64,000 bases of DNA from Lactifluus volemus. Taxonomy: Eukaryota > Basidiomycota > Agaricomycetes > Russulales > Russulaceae. The first letter of the stretch is position 1. Each line of letters opens with the position of its first letter. Position numbers and translations under genes: made by a program. Positions 34,057 to 45,867 of the stretch are shown here, piece after piece. The notes below the pieces were generated by a model. That model was not told the origin of the DNA and made no database searches. It saw only the letters and a list, made by a program, of their open reading frames with translations. The stretch covers positions 124,001 through 188,000 of the forward strand of contig WTXI01000008.1 in assembly GCA_022376515.1 (NCBI GenBank), read 5' to 3'.

Positions 34057-35616
34057 ATGATTCCACCACCCCCCAATGAACTCTTTACCGCATTTTCTTT
34101 CGTTGGCTTCCTCATGTGTGTTATCCCTTTCTACTGGCACTTCCAAGGTCAGTTGTAATGTATAAGGAGAAGTACAAGCTTTAATTATTCATGCCATAGC
34201 TCGGAACATGGGAACTTGCTTGTACATGGCTTGGACTGGTCTCGGGTGTTTGATCCTATGCATTGACTCAATTGTGTGGAACAAAAACATGATCAACAGA
34301 GCTCCAGTCTACTGTGATATCGGTACGCCCCTGATCCATTGCTCCTGGAGTGTTCATTGACGAGCTCATCAGCGACCCGCCTTCAAGTCGCTCTCAACTC
34401 CGCACTCCCAGCATGCTCACTCTGTATTCAACGTCGCCTCTACAAGTGTTCAACTGTGACCACAGGAGTGGAGACGCGCGAAGAGAAACGCCGTGAAGTC
34501 ATCGTTGATCTTTTCATCGGGCTCGGCATTCCAATTCTCCAGATCGTAGCTGGTGATTGCTCTCGGTGATCTTCTTCATAGCCACGGCGTTGTCTGACGA
34601 ACTAGATGTGATGCAGAATACATTGTGTCGGGACGACGTTACGTCCTTTTCGAGGATTACGGGCCCGCCCACCATGTAGTGATGACCCCAGCCGCCTTTC
34701 CCCTTTTCTTCGCCTGGCCTGTTGCGATCGGCGCCGTATCTTTTGTCTACTGCGGTAAGTATCCGGCCTTACCTCAGCCTTCAGTCTTGCCGCTCATTGT
34801 TTGACAGTGATGAATATCTATCACCTCTACAAACGTAAGCGTCAGTTCAAGGATATGCCAGTGATATCTTCCGACTCTAGCCTCAACAAAAGCCTCTACA
34901 TCCGCCTCATGGCGCTCTCCACTGTCGAGATACTCGGAACTATCCCACTAGGGTCGTTTTGGATTGCATTTGATATCAAGGAGGGTCTAACAAAATGGGG
35001 GAGCTGGGCCGACATCCACAGCTACTATTCTGTGATTCAGCAGATCCCAAGCATCGTATGGAAGCACAATTCCACAACGGTTGTCAGTCTCGAGCTGTCG
35101 AGATGGTCAGTCGTCCTATGCGCCTTCCTCTTCTTCGCGTTCTTGGTCTTGCGCCAGAAGCGTTGAAACATTACCGACTCGTGTATGCATCACTTGCCCG
35201 TCTTGTTGGCGCGTCGAACACCTTCACCTCCTCATCGAATCGGTGCGTAGTTCAGCGGACTACTCTTGAATGACGGTTCATTTAGTGTTAGTGCACCTAC
35301 TTCCTCTCATAACGGCGGCATCGTCTTCGCATCGAGACGAGATTCCGTGACTTCATTTTCCGACCAACCTTCGATCCGGTCTACTCGCATCGCCAACGAC
35401 CTGTCCAAAGTTGGGAAATATCCAATTTCAGAGCCCACGGCGTCGTCGTCTGTTTTCAGCTTCCCAGATAGTCCGCAGGTCCAGTCACATCATTCAGTCA
35501 TAGCCCTGGAGTTCATTCCTGCATCTGTTCCACTTCAAGTTACTGACGAAGCCGGCTCAATCGTCGGCATACAATCCACATCTACAGCTCCAGCGGATGG
35601 CGCTGACGCTGTCTAA
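34057..35616 (+). CDS. STE3: STE3-type pheromone receptor 5 (one frame break in TM7)
   Basis: Start MIPPPPNELFTAFSFVGF at 34057. Landmarks are NMGTCLYMAWTGLGCLIL, SIVWNKNMINRAPVYCDI, RLQVALNSALPACSLCIQRR, VETREEKRREVIVDLFIGLG, YVLFEDYGPAH, VMNIYHLYKRKRQFKDM, RLMALSTVEILGTIPLGSFW and LCAFLFFAF. One base is missing at about 35143 in a T/TC run where paralogues encode FFGLAEEAW. The correct frame resumes as GLAPEALKHYRLVY. The last exon (from about 35329, after acceptor TGTTAG) gives a tail with TSFSDQPSIRSTRIA, ending GADAV at 35616. About 430 residues if one frame is assumed. Intron 2 has a GT donor. Its sequence is clearly distinct from receptors 1/3 and 2/4, so it represents a third receptor lineage. 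Frame break: assembly error or inactivation. Confidence 0.87.
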
Positions 35617-36154
35617 ACTTGTCTCAATCAAAACGTGTTATCACCTTTGTACAGTCGTTTGACCTGATGAAGATTTAAGGCCATCGTACTCTAGCGGACG
35701 AGTCGATAGCGCCATACCATATCGTACCACATGTACTTCTATGACGGACATTATATTTATTCAACTTTACAGTATATGTAGTCCTTTTGGAACATATAAC
35801 TTTGGCTTAGGGTAATTCCAGCCCACCTTTAGGTATAGGCAGACAATCTCGCGATGCGGTATTCAAGGAAAGACTACGCAAAGGAAGAATGTTTGAGTTA
35901 CGAGATCGAATACATTTCTCCAAGCTCACACTGCGATTCCACCAGTGTTCCAACAGCAAGCGCTCACCCTCGGGTTACAGCCCGCCGGCTACTACCACCC
36001 ATTCTACGCCTCAAGCACTATCATGAAGAGATGTATTGATTCTACTATTGAATGCCATATGCCAGATTTGAGAGAGTGGGCGCTGCAATAGCGTGGGCCA
36101 CGACGATCCCCTCTCCATGGCTCTCTCTGTGGGACCCAATTCCAGGCGGTAAGA

Positions 36155-36193
36155 AAGCTAAGGTAGAACAGTGTGTGTGTTCTACCTTAGCTT
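36155..36193. repeat. Short perfect hairpin
   Basis: Inverted repeat with 16 bp perfect arms (36155-36170 and 36178-36193, AAGCTAAGGTAGAACA) and a 7-base GTGTGTG loop. It lies in a gene-free stretch. Confidence 0.75.
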
Positions 36194-37439
36194 ACTACCA
36201 GCCGGGAATCGGCAAATAGAGAACAGGACATAGAGAACGGGATCAACTCTCGAGGCCATGTGACTTGTGGCTCCTTCCTCCGGTCCTTTCCTACACCTGC
36301 CAGAATGTATTGACCCTTAGTAGCAGACTTTGCATGTTATATTCGATGTTGGGTTCAGGGCATCGTCCTCAGGGGGGTGCTGCTTGCGCTTTGGAACAAG
36401 GAACGAAATGTACAGAGGGTAAGCATGAAATAGAAGGCCTTGTGCTCAGAGAAGGAAAAGTTGTACAGGGCATGCCAGGGAAGAGGAAGCGCAAGCATGC
36501 AAGGCAGGGATGGGAGATAGTTGGAAATTGAGCTTTTATGTGTCCCCAAGAAGGGGAGTTGGACATGTTTATGTATATATGTGCATGTATACACCTTCCA
36601 CGAGGGTTAGAGAAGGGCTGTGAGTAGCTAAAGGTAAGCTAAAAAGGGCCGGAAGAACATCCATAAGGGCAGTAGATGTACTGTAAAGTGCGATATCAAA
36701 TGAGTGATCTGCAATGGTTTTACCTCGGCCGAAATCCATCTCACTAGAGGTGAATTTCTAACATAAGTCATGACAAGGAGACCGGGGGGGCAAGGGGGGA
36801 GGGGACATTTGGAAGGCGCAGCGGGGAGTGGGGTGGGGGTGAGGAGAGCTAGACGCGAGGAGATTAGGATTCCATTATTCTGCACGCATGGTTCCTTCCA
36901 AAGGTGGCTAGATACAGTAAACGAAACGCCAGGTTTGGCGCGGCTTAGAATCTGGTTACCGAAGAGGCGAGTCGATTTGAGAGTCCGACAGGGCAAACAA
37001 TGGCTAGCGTGACTTTGCCAGAAAACCAGGAACCCTATCCAAACATACAGTACTAGTACAATAATGGGACCATACAGATCGAACTCCACGTGGACAGATG
37101 TTGAGAGTCGCAACAAGCCTCACATGACCCGCCAACTTGATCAGCTCCGAGTCGTTGGCACATCAACAAATTGTGGGCGATCACGCGTCCCTTATATACT
37201 TTTCTTTCAAAGCTTACAGCAACACAACGGTCTAAACGGGCTGCTACGGCTGACAGATGTTAGACGTTGAAATTTTCAGAGTTCCGAGTTCCCCGCGGGT
37301 GGCCGTGGTTGGATCACACAATGATTTTAACGAATCGACCCACGGAGATATATATTTTTTCACGACAAAACACTCCGCGGGTTGGGCAGCAGCGACGCGT
37401 CCCGGCCATCAAAGGCAGGCAAACAACCGGTTCTAAACC

Positions 37440-37850
37440 TCGGGACCATCTCTTTCTATTTTTCATGATGCCTCTTGCGTCCTCGAGGGGTACGAGTGCC
37501 AGTCCCCAGCAACTCGTCAGAACTCCCCGGCCATCTAGACCCGTCGATGCCGCCCGAGACACACACGCATACTCGCTTCTATCTACCTCGAAACCTCGAC
37601 GCTGACCCCCTGGCATCTTTAACATCGACCCCCCCGGTGGCCTCGCGCAGCAGTAGTAACGCACTGACGCTGAGCGGGCCACAGCGGGGGAGAAGATCAA
37701 AGACGAGGGATGAGACAGTGGCGAAGGTGGTGGGAGATAAACCGTGAACATACTGCCCTTATATATGTCTTTTCTGGTAGCGGTCTTGGCGTGCAGTCTC
37801 GTAAGAAACGTTCGATGGAAGGTAAGGCAGAATGGAATTCGTCTAGGGCC
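37440..37850. repeat. Repeat R2, copy 2 (paired with 14100-14520)
   Basis: Same-orientation homologue of 14100-14520. The minus strand carries a TATATAAGGG box at about 37757-37768 just before an ATG (37751), but the frame that follows is not conserved between copies. Confidence 0.6.
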
Positions 37851-38108
37851 CCTTCAAATGCCTGGGCTGACTCACGAAAATGATTCCTCCCAACATTAGG
37901 CGATTATTCCTTTACTGGGTTCACGCATTGTACTGTACGTTCTGCCAGCGCGCCTTTCAAAAACGTCCTGTTGAATGGGATGCAGCCTGTGGGCATGCAC
38001 CGAGTCTCCCTTGCAGCGTAGGGTGTGGTCTAAGCATTCCAGGCGAATTCCAATTACCACTTTCACGCCAGACGGAAGGGATCTGATCTCTCGGCCAACT
38101 AACCGAGT

Positions 38109-40276
38109 CTACAAGGTATGTATTCCGATCCTATCGCGATAACTGAAGAAGCGTGCCAATCTATGTAATTTGATATGGTTAGTACGACCGGTCCTTCTTG
38201 TCATCGCCGGAATAACCCCACTGTCCGGGACAGTTTCCGGCTCCAGGATCGCATGATCAAGGATCGTCTCGTGAGCAGGAAAAAGCTTTGAAAGCGTGAA
38301 GTAGACTGCTGACGCTAGGGTGAGCTACACACCCAGTTAGTTTGAGCACCAAAACCGGTCGTAGGACAGACAACGTGGAACTCACCCCGAGTAGGTACGA
38401 AATGTCAAACAGCCGTGCGCCAACACCGACTTGTACATTCGGGTTGATGTTATTAATGAGCCCAGGGAAAGTGAGAGACACCGAGACTATCATTGCAGCG
38501 GCGGCGCGCCAGTTCTGCGTATGTCGTGAGAAAACGCGATGCAGCATGTGATTCGACGAGGGCTTACTACACCAGAAATATACCTATACCTACCATGTGG
38601 CTGATACATTGACGGGACATCGACACGGGTACGATGTACGAGCCAATACTATTTCAAACGAAGATTATCCTGCATTCTCGCTGATCAGAAATTCGCGGGC
38701 TTACATCAGTGATCATAATTCCAGTAATTGGACCGAGGAAGACGGTGTACCCGCCCATGAACGACAAGAAGCCCGTTGCACTGTGCAGTCGTAAGTAAGG
38801 CAGGTGCTGTAGAGTGGTCTCACAATTTGTTCAACGCACCTCGCGAGTATTTCCCAAGGGCAAAGTAACCACCCACCGACGAATGCGCAGATTATCTGTC
38901 CGCGCCGAATGTTGATATAGCTTGGGTACAGCGCGGTCATGTCGTTACCAGCACTCAATGAGTTGGCCGATATGTTCGTGCCTAGAGTGGAGAGGGCAAA
39001 GGCAAAAGACGCGAAGAATGCTGCAGCGCGGTTGTCCCAATGGTCTATGAGCTCGAGCGGGTCCCAGATAACCTTGCCGTAGAGCGTAATGCCCGCGCTC
39101 GTCACGGCAAGCCCAACAAAGCTGGCGAATGTGAAGGCAATAGGAATTATGACAAGTTGTATGTATTGGCTATGAAATGACTTGTTGGTCTTTTATCATA
39201 GAAACCATGAGATGAAATTTGCGTACGCTTTCTCATTCTTTGCGTATCTCTGGTTCAATTGTCCCAGGTGAGTAGAAGTGATGCTGTAGCTGTATGATAT
39301 ATGTGACATACAGTAAAATCTGGGATGTTGACACCAAGGGTCGCGTAACTCCCAAGCGCACTGTTAAGCGAGCTGAGCCATGCCCATGATAGCTCACTAC
39401 CGTTTAACTGCGCCCTTTGTGCAAAGAGGTCTCTGCCTGGCGGTACTTTGATCAACGCCCATATAAGCAGTGCCAGCCATGTTGGTGGAACGATAATGGC
39501 TTTGACCAGGAATACTACACGAATTTTTTGTGGCGAAATGAACATGAAAGGGAACTGAATGGACCAATAGATAAAGTAGCAAAGCATCCCTTAAAAAGAC
39601 GTAAGTGTCATCCTTGGGTAGTTGATAGACGTATACCAGAGGTAGTTATGTGTGCGCTGGGAGGAAGATGATTCGGGAGATGAGCTATTGATGGCCAAAT
39701 GGCTTTTATCATCTAAGACAACTGTCGTGAAGTTTCTGCGAGTAAGGCTAGTATAAGTAGGAGGTTTCACCTGATAAACACATTCTGAGCCAACAAAGGT
39801 CTGGATGCCGAACCAGAACATGGATAAAATGACGCGACTGATGACACTGAAGTAACTGAACCAAAATCCAAACGAGGAGCGATTGAGGACAGGAAAGGGT
39901 ATGTGAAGTCGGGCACCAATAGTGCCGTTCAGCACCATGACGATCGCCATGATGAACTGTCCAAGTGCAATGGCGGGCATGGCCTGTCGCCTACGAGTTA
40001 CCGACGTACATCAGCCATGATCTACAAAGGAACATAATCCATACCATGACAATCCTATCGCAAGCATCGAAGATGCAAGGTCCCAGGTTGCGACATTCGT
40101 AGCATCAGAAATCCAGTAGGCAACGAAGCTGAACGTTGTCCATGTGCGCAGATGCGGGGCACCGGGTCCATGTCTCGATTGCTCCAAGCACTGCTCGGCG
40201 CAAATGTTGACGGCTCCGGTTCGAGCTTCCACGTAGAGAGACGGGTGAATCGAGACAGGCGTGACGGTTTGACCAT
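38109..40276 (-). CDS. NCS1-family nucleobase permease (uracil/allantoin/thiamine type)
   Basis: Twelve-TM plasma-membrane importer of the NCS1 family. Start at 40276 (MVKPSRLSRFTRLSTWKLEP); family signatures in order are DMDPVP, LRTWTTFSFVAYWISDATN (TM1), WDLASSMLAIGLSW, AIALGQFIMAIVMVLNG, GFWFSYFSVISRVILSMFWF, FIYWSIQFPFMFISPQKIR, WALIKVPPG, SWAWLSSLNSALGSYATLGV-NIPDFTRYAKNEK, LGTNISANSLSAGNDMTALY, RRGQIICAFVGGWLLCPWEI, GFLSFMGGYTVFLGPITGIM and a C-terminus with SAVYFTLSKLFPAHETI. At least eight introns. One base is missing in the GGGG at about 40156-40159 (PVP|PHLRTW junction). The NISANSLSAGNDM segment is the standard NCS1 substrate region; substrate cannot be told from sequence alone, with uracil/uridine-type Fur proteins the closest by memory. 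Confidence 0.85.
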
Positions 40277-43200
40277 GGTAAGAGCGAAAGGGCTGATAAA
40301 GGAAGCATGGAAAAGCGCGGAGACACGGTGACCTTTTATTAGGCATGTGCTACTAAGCCGGCAAGAGAAGAACGGAAGGTGTCAAGATAGCGTCAAGTTG
40401 CCGCGGGACTCGGATGAGCTAGACTGAGATAAGCGAAAATCTTTTCAGAGGATATACAGCACTCACAAGAAAATTTCCTTCAAGCTTAGGCTTATTAGTA
40501 CGCGCACTCACTCACAAAGGTTTCGTAAATCCCAGCATGCCATTGAGCAGACTCTGCTGCTGCCGCGGTAACAAACTTTGGCCTCAGCCGCCCTAGTGAC
40601 GCATCTGCTGTGAAATCACGCTTTTGGAAATTCTTGAAACGGGGACCCGTGCATCTTGAATTGACCGCTGTCAAGGCCTGACGCCATTTCTGGAGGCATT
40701 TTTTACATTTTGTAGGACGTCCTGTCGTGGTCAGAGAACTTGAACAGGAAAGATTGCACTGGCAATTGCAACTGCCCGATGAGGATAATCAATTCTCTTA
40801 ATCAGTAACTCGGATAACCTATGCGACATTCAATTATCAGTTGCCAGGTCAGTTGCTTGAAGATATGTGCGAGTTATTTCTGTCGACAAAACGCTTTCAA
40901 GATAAGATAAAGCAGGCTGTTGCCCGGACCTGCCTTCCCTAGATGCCAGGCTATCAGACTGCTAGGGGACCTGAGTCTTGACCTGAGTCGAGTCGTGAAG
41001 GCTTTCAAAATTGCACTATAGTATTTCCTTGTGACCGCTACTAAACATAGCTTTGGCATATCATGTCATCGACTGTATTCTTTTCAGCTGATTATCGTTT
41101 ATCTCCGACTTGCCCTTGTGTCATTTACACACTGGGTCACTCGTTGACTCTCCCATGTCCAGCGGCACGCATTAGGATTCGGGTTCACGAACGAGGAAAG
41201 TGAACAGAAAAGCATGGTGTATTATGGGAAACCCCCATTTTAGGGTGCACCGCGAGATGCGCCACCCCCGCGCATGGTTTGGGCATCACGTCGTCGAGCT
41301 TTCTTGTCGCGTTACAAACTGACTTTTCGAAGCCCACTTCAGTTACTAATAAGTCTTTTTCGACGGTTCTTGTCATAGACAACACCGCATTTGAATCCCG
41401 ACGTCGCCTAGACATACCTTTTTGTTTTCATTCCATCTCCTCCAAAAATCCCCCGTTGCGCCAGGCATTCACCGATCTCCAGCCTAGAAGTCGAACTTCA
41501 CCATTTACTAGGTGAAACAGTTGCATTAGATCTACAAAACTTCCCTAACACTCATACAAAGTCTGTAGTAAGGTCGAGGTCGAGGTACATGTTCGACTAG
41601 TCCTGGACGTTGCATAGACCAAGACCCGAGAAAATAGGCATTTCATTGGAGGAAGGAGCACGGAAGTAGTGACATCAAATGTGGAGCCGCATGTACCCAA
41701 CGTTCGCCGACCACTGCGCTAGGAGAACGTCATCATGAATCAGGCAAAAAAGTCTAGTAATGCAGATGAAACAGCCTGAGAGACGAGGGTGTTCATACGG
41801 CCTTCGAAAAGCTATAGTCGCCAGCTAGGAGTTAGTAACTTGAAAACTTGGGTCCAGAAGATAGGAGGCGATATATACGAGCCGAGAACTTGAATACTGA
41901 TGGAAAACTGATAGAGGAGCAAAGATGCACGGCATTTCTAGTAGTACGATTTAAGAATGGCCAATACGAGACAGCAGATTGTAGCGCAGGTGTCACTGGC
42001 ATCTCCGGAAGCGCTACATATAAGCGCTGGTTAGCCCTTCCCACGCAACGCTGTGTGGCCCCTGAGTCGACATTCGTGAGTCCGACAGCGCTGCGGGGTT
42101 CTCCTGACAACAAAGAGTGGAGAAAGGTCCGCAGAGAGAGGCAGCTGCGGAAAGGTAAGGTTACAATTGAGTAACTTACTAAGGGAGAAGAAAGTTCCCA
42201 GAACAGTCCAACATTTCGAGAACAACTTCACAGAAGGGGATACAGTAACGCGTGGTCATGAAATCGTTGTCACCATCGGTTGAGAAAAGCGACACATGTT
42301 GGAAACATATCACTGAGACGCCCAGGCCCGTGAAATTTAGGAGGCTGTCGGTGAGGTACATAACGTACTACTGGAATGTGACTGCTCCCGATACAGTGCT
42401 TCCAGCTTTGAACCCCTCCGGTGTTTATTTCAAGCTTGATTGCGAGTCATTTGGCGCCTATATGTTGATGTCGGGCATGAAGTGTTTGATTGAGTGATTG
42501 ACGTGAGGAGCTAACTGATCGCATCGGGTTATCAGCCTTAGCTGACGGTTATCTGTGATGGGAGAAGAGGATGTTACTTATGGAGTATTAGTAGGGGGAT
42601 GAAACCTGACGACCACCTGAAAGAAGAGCACAATCACGCTCTAGAGACTTGCTTCGCACGCCATATTATTGTATCTAGCCTTAGGTGGTTTCGAGACTGC
42701 AGCCGGTGACATGGGAGATAAACATTTCCAGGATTGTGTGAAGGTTCAATGGTTTTTCCCAGTGAGAGATGTAAGATTTCGCGATTTGAAATTGAGACCG
42801 TCCATGAGCAAAACCGAGACATCAGAGCAGGTGAAAGGAAGCGGTCGGGCGCTGCACTGCTTTCGTCGTCGGTAGACTGTCAGCCACTGTCAGTGACCAT
42901 CAATAGCGGATATTCACCTTAGCCGTGCTTTTCTCTGTGCTCTACTCGACAGCTGATGGTTCCCGAATGGTGTCGGAGTCGCCCTATATTGTGAGCAAAT
43001 TCCATGGCAACTGAACTTCATCACTTGCTTCATCAGCCGATTACTAGTAGTGCTTGCTCGAAACTGTCTCCCTTCAAGTTTTTAATGAGAGAGAAGCAAA
43101 GATCCGGCAACAATTGCGTCGTAGCAGCCACGCCCTAAACATGAGTGCATGAACCCAAAGCTACAGACTTTACTGTAAGGATTGCGGCCAACGGCCACAT

Positions 43201-43689
43201 CCGAGTCGCGCTAGCGCTTCGCGGGTCCGGAGTCCGACTCGTAGTTTGATTGATAAGCCACCATTCGCTTGGCATTGACACGGTAACTTAGCGAAGACGC
43301 TTCCCTTTCCCTTATAAATTTTCTCTTGAATCAATGCTGTATTTGTGCAGCAGTGGCATTTTGATTTGTCCTCCAGTCAAGAAACCAGGGAGTTTCCAAT
43401 CCCCTGTTTGAATTGACCGGGGTCGCCCTAGGGTCTTGGCACGCGCGCCTCTCACGGTCGCGTTCAGACCCCTACTGGCAACTGGCGGCGGTGCCTTTCC
43501 CGATGGGCTAAACTGCTCAGTGTATCATTATGCAATACAGTACAGTTGTGGGTCATTTAAAACAAAGTGTTCGTGCTCCTGAATGCCTGATACTTTGACT
43601 CCCCGGCCGTGCCGCGTCTCCTCCGCCGTATTACATTTCTCCCTGCCTTGGACGCTTCGCCTAACCAACTTTCCCCGTCACCCGATATC
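40277..43689. other. Gene-poor interval between permease and DUF6534 gene
   Basis: 3.4 kb with no confident gene. Frames at 41848-42174 (+, 108 codons) and 42179-42361 (-, 60 codons, hydrophobic) have no family signature. A GTCGAGGTCGAGGTAC duplication lies near 41571. The AT/GC pattern and lack of splice-consistent frames suggest intergenic sequence, possibly with a heavily decayed gene on the minus strand at 41800-42900. Confidence 0.4.
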
Positions 43690-45337
43690 ATGTCCAACTT
43701 GGTCCAAGCGACTCCGAGTCTTCTGCCACCACCTCAGAGTATAAGTGAGAACATTGCCCCAGGGATAATCGGCCTCTTTGTCCAGGGGTTGGAAAGCGGC
43801 ATCGTCCTCATGCAATTATCCCGCTGGTTTTACCTTGGACGAACAGAGAGTATTGGTGTCAAAGCACTCGTCCTATTTGTCACCACTGTCGGATTGTCAG
43901 CCTTAACTCAATCCTCTGACCCTTTACTTTGCGGACTGACATTGCGCTGTGGGACTGCAGGGTGGAAACAGGTGTAAGCTTTGCTTCCGCGTGGAGGATC
44001 TATGTTCTCGATTATGGAAAATTTGTGAGTATCTCCCTCAGTGCCATGCGGTACACTTTCTTTTTGACTTGACACTCAACCATCTTGTGTCAGATATTCC
44101 CCGGATGGACCGATCTCATACATGTGTTGCTTGTATGTACTCTTCTTATGGCTCGCCTTGATCGCTTTCTCATGCGGTGGATGTCCATGTTCTCAACAGT
44201 CATCTCTGCAAGCGGTACCTATTCAGGCTTTCTTTATATGGAACTGTTACCACGTACGTTTATCAATATCTCACACCTTCATGTACTCATCCTTGCCAGA
44301 TCCTGCATAGGAACATATGCTTGATCGTAGGTCTCTCCAATTACACACTGCATCCTGATGCCCACCTATATCTCTTCCTTTCAAGATTCCTCTTATCCTA
44401 GCTTTGATTAGCTCCCTCATCGTATCAATCTATTTCACGTTACAGATTTTACACATTGGTATCGCCAAGCAGCCTAACCAACATGACAAAATCCCGGTCA
44501 CTATATCGTACTCTTGTGAGTGTTCGTTAAATAGTCACTGGTCCTGATCGTTGCTTATAGTGATATTACACGTGCAGTTGTAGCGTGCCTCGTTATTCCG
44601 GCAGGTATGGTGTCACCTCCTCTATTGCGTCATGCTCTCATCCTAGGACGTAGCCTTGGATATCACGATTACTTGCATCCGTGAGTTAGTGCCTTGGTTC
44701 TGTAGTCCGTGACTAATTAAGCGATGTCCTCGCGTACATCCCGCATGACTTAGTATTTTATTCTCTGATGAAATTTCTAAGGCGCATCCATGCAGAACAT
44801 TTGCGTCGGGTACGTCTCCTCATTCTCGTCACGTCCGTCGCCTTTGGTTGAATATAAAGCGATCGCTAGCGAGTAACGCGCTACATGATTGTCATATGGC
44901 AAAGTGCGATTCCGCCTTGCTTTTGCGCTGTGGCTCTTTTAGTGAAATATATTGTTTTTACCGAGTTACATCCGGTGCGTGGCTTTACTACCTGTACTCT
45001 GCGTTGCGTCATTCATCAATCCTCCACAAACTGATTCGATAATCCCGTTGACAGAATAAGAGAACAATGTGGTACGGTACAATCCAAGCTATGCTGGGCA
45101 AGCTTTACATTTTGTCCTTGTATTATACACTGTGCGTCCCCCCTCGCTTCGATAAATCCATTCCAACTATGTTGTCTGACCACTCTTTTTTGGGGGTGGG
45201 GTAGAAACAACCGCATGGACTTGGATCATGAACCACCCACAACATATCTCACGACAATGAACGAGATTATTAGTAACCCCGCACGGGGATACGTATTCTC
45301 TAGACAATTTCCTGACCCAGAGCAGCAATGTAAATAA
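43690..45337 (+). CDS. DUF6534-type multi-pass membrane protein, paralogue 1
   Basis: Basidiomycete-specific seven-TM-like protein of unknown function. Start MSNLVQATPSLLPPPQS at 43690, then IAPGIIGLFVQGLESGIVLM (TM1). After an intron comes VETGVSFASAWRIYVLDYGK, the FxAWRIYV signature of DUF6534 proteins, then IFPGWTDLIHVLL. Short exons follow, split by many introns, and TIQAMLGKLYILSLYYTL then an intron and NNRMDLD, the equivalent of the family's KLY...LN-x-R end motif. The hydrophilic tail ends PDPEQQCK at 45337. Several middle exons (44200-45060) were not resolved. It is a clear paralogue of the gene at 48336, on the other side of SOF1. A secondary start at 43609 would add 27 residues not seen in the paralogue. 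Confidence 0.65.
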
Positions 45338-45867
45338 TTCATGCAGCGCAATCTCTTATCTCTTAGCGCCGTTGGACAAACAGGCTTTTTGCCTCAGTGC
45401 CTGACGACTCGGAGATACTTTGCCGCCGCGGCACTATTGGAGGGTAGACCCCGCGTGTTTCACCGTGTTCGTGAAACGTTATAATAAATTTACCATCAGA
45501 GCCACAGGGACCATCATGTAGTTAGTTGAAGAGATTGTTGTAGCATTACCACATGCAACTAGGATCCACTTTAAATTATTGCTGTACTAGCCAGATAACT
45601 GGGAGGGCTGAACGAAAAGTCAAACACCAGGTGGAAGACAAGGATTGCTTTACACCTGGTGTTTGACTTTTCGTTCAGCCTTGCGAAACGCTGACTGAGA
45701 TCACGGGCTCTCAGGTAATCATAGTTCGCGGCGTTCTTCCAATAGCTACAGGTGATGTCCTCACCCACGGTGCTGTTTTGCCCATAGAATCATATGATGG
45801 ACAACACCCTTGGGGAAAAGTCATCCAACACCATGATAAGAGGCAACAACATAACGTAACAACAAGA
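45338..45867. other. Intergenic region between DUF6534-1 and SOF1 3' ends
   Basis: Convergent 3' ends. It contains a long perfect hairpin (45606-45680), otherwise nothing recognisable. Confidence 0.5.
45606..45680. repeat. Long perfect inverted repeat (28 bp arms)
   Basis: Arms 45606-45633 and 45653-45680 are perfectly complementary (GGCTGAACGAAAAGTCAAAC and onward) around a 19-base loop. The hairpin lies about 190 bp beyond the SOF1 stop codon on its transcribed side, so it could sit in the SOF1 3' UTR. It may be a small-RNA precursor, a MITE relic or a recombination scar. Confidence 0.85.

Larger units (their letters stand above)
35617..38108. other. Gene-poor interval downstream of STE3-5
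   Basis: 2.5 kb without a supported gene. It contains the STE3-5 3' flank, with a diverged TTTATTCAACTTTACAGTAT element near 35748, a hairpin at 36155-36193, a G-rich patch at 36781-36845 and R2 copy 2 at 37440-37850. Open frames here (such as 36628-37116 minus) show no family signature. Confidence 0.45.

Noticed and set aside
35597..35662. A 21-codon frame ending CTVV-stop, pheromone-like
   Set aside because: It overlaps the STE3-5 tail in another frame, and the aligned position in STE3-2 is that receptor's own C-terminus (STIA-stop). It has only one Met and no precursor-like body, so it is a relic of the receptor tail rather than a peptide gene.
41848..42174. 108-codon plus-strand frame in the 40-43 kb gap
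   Set aside because: No domain, no splice context, and an equally long frame exists on the opposite strand.
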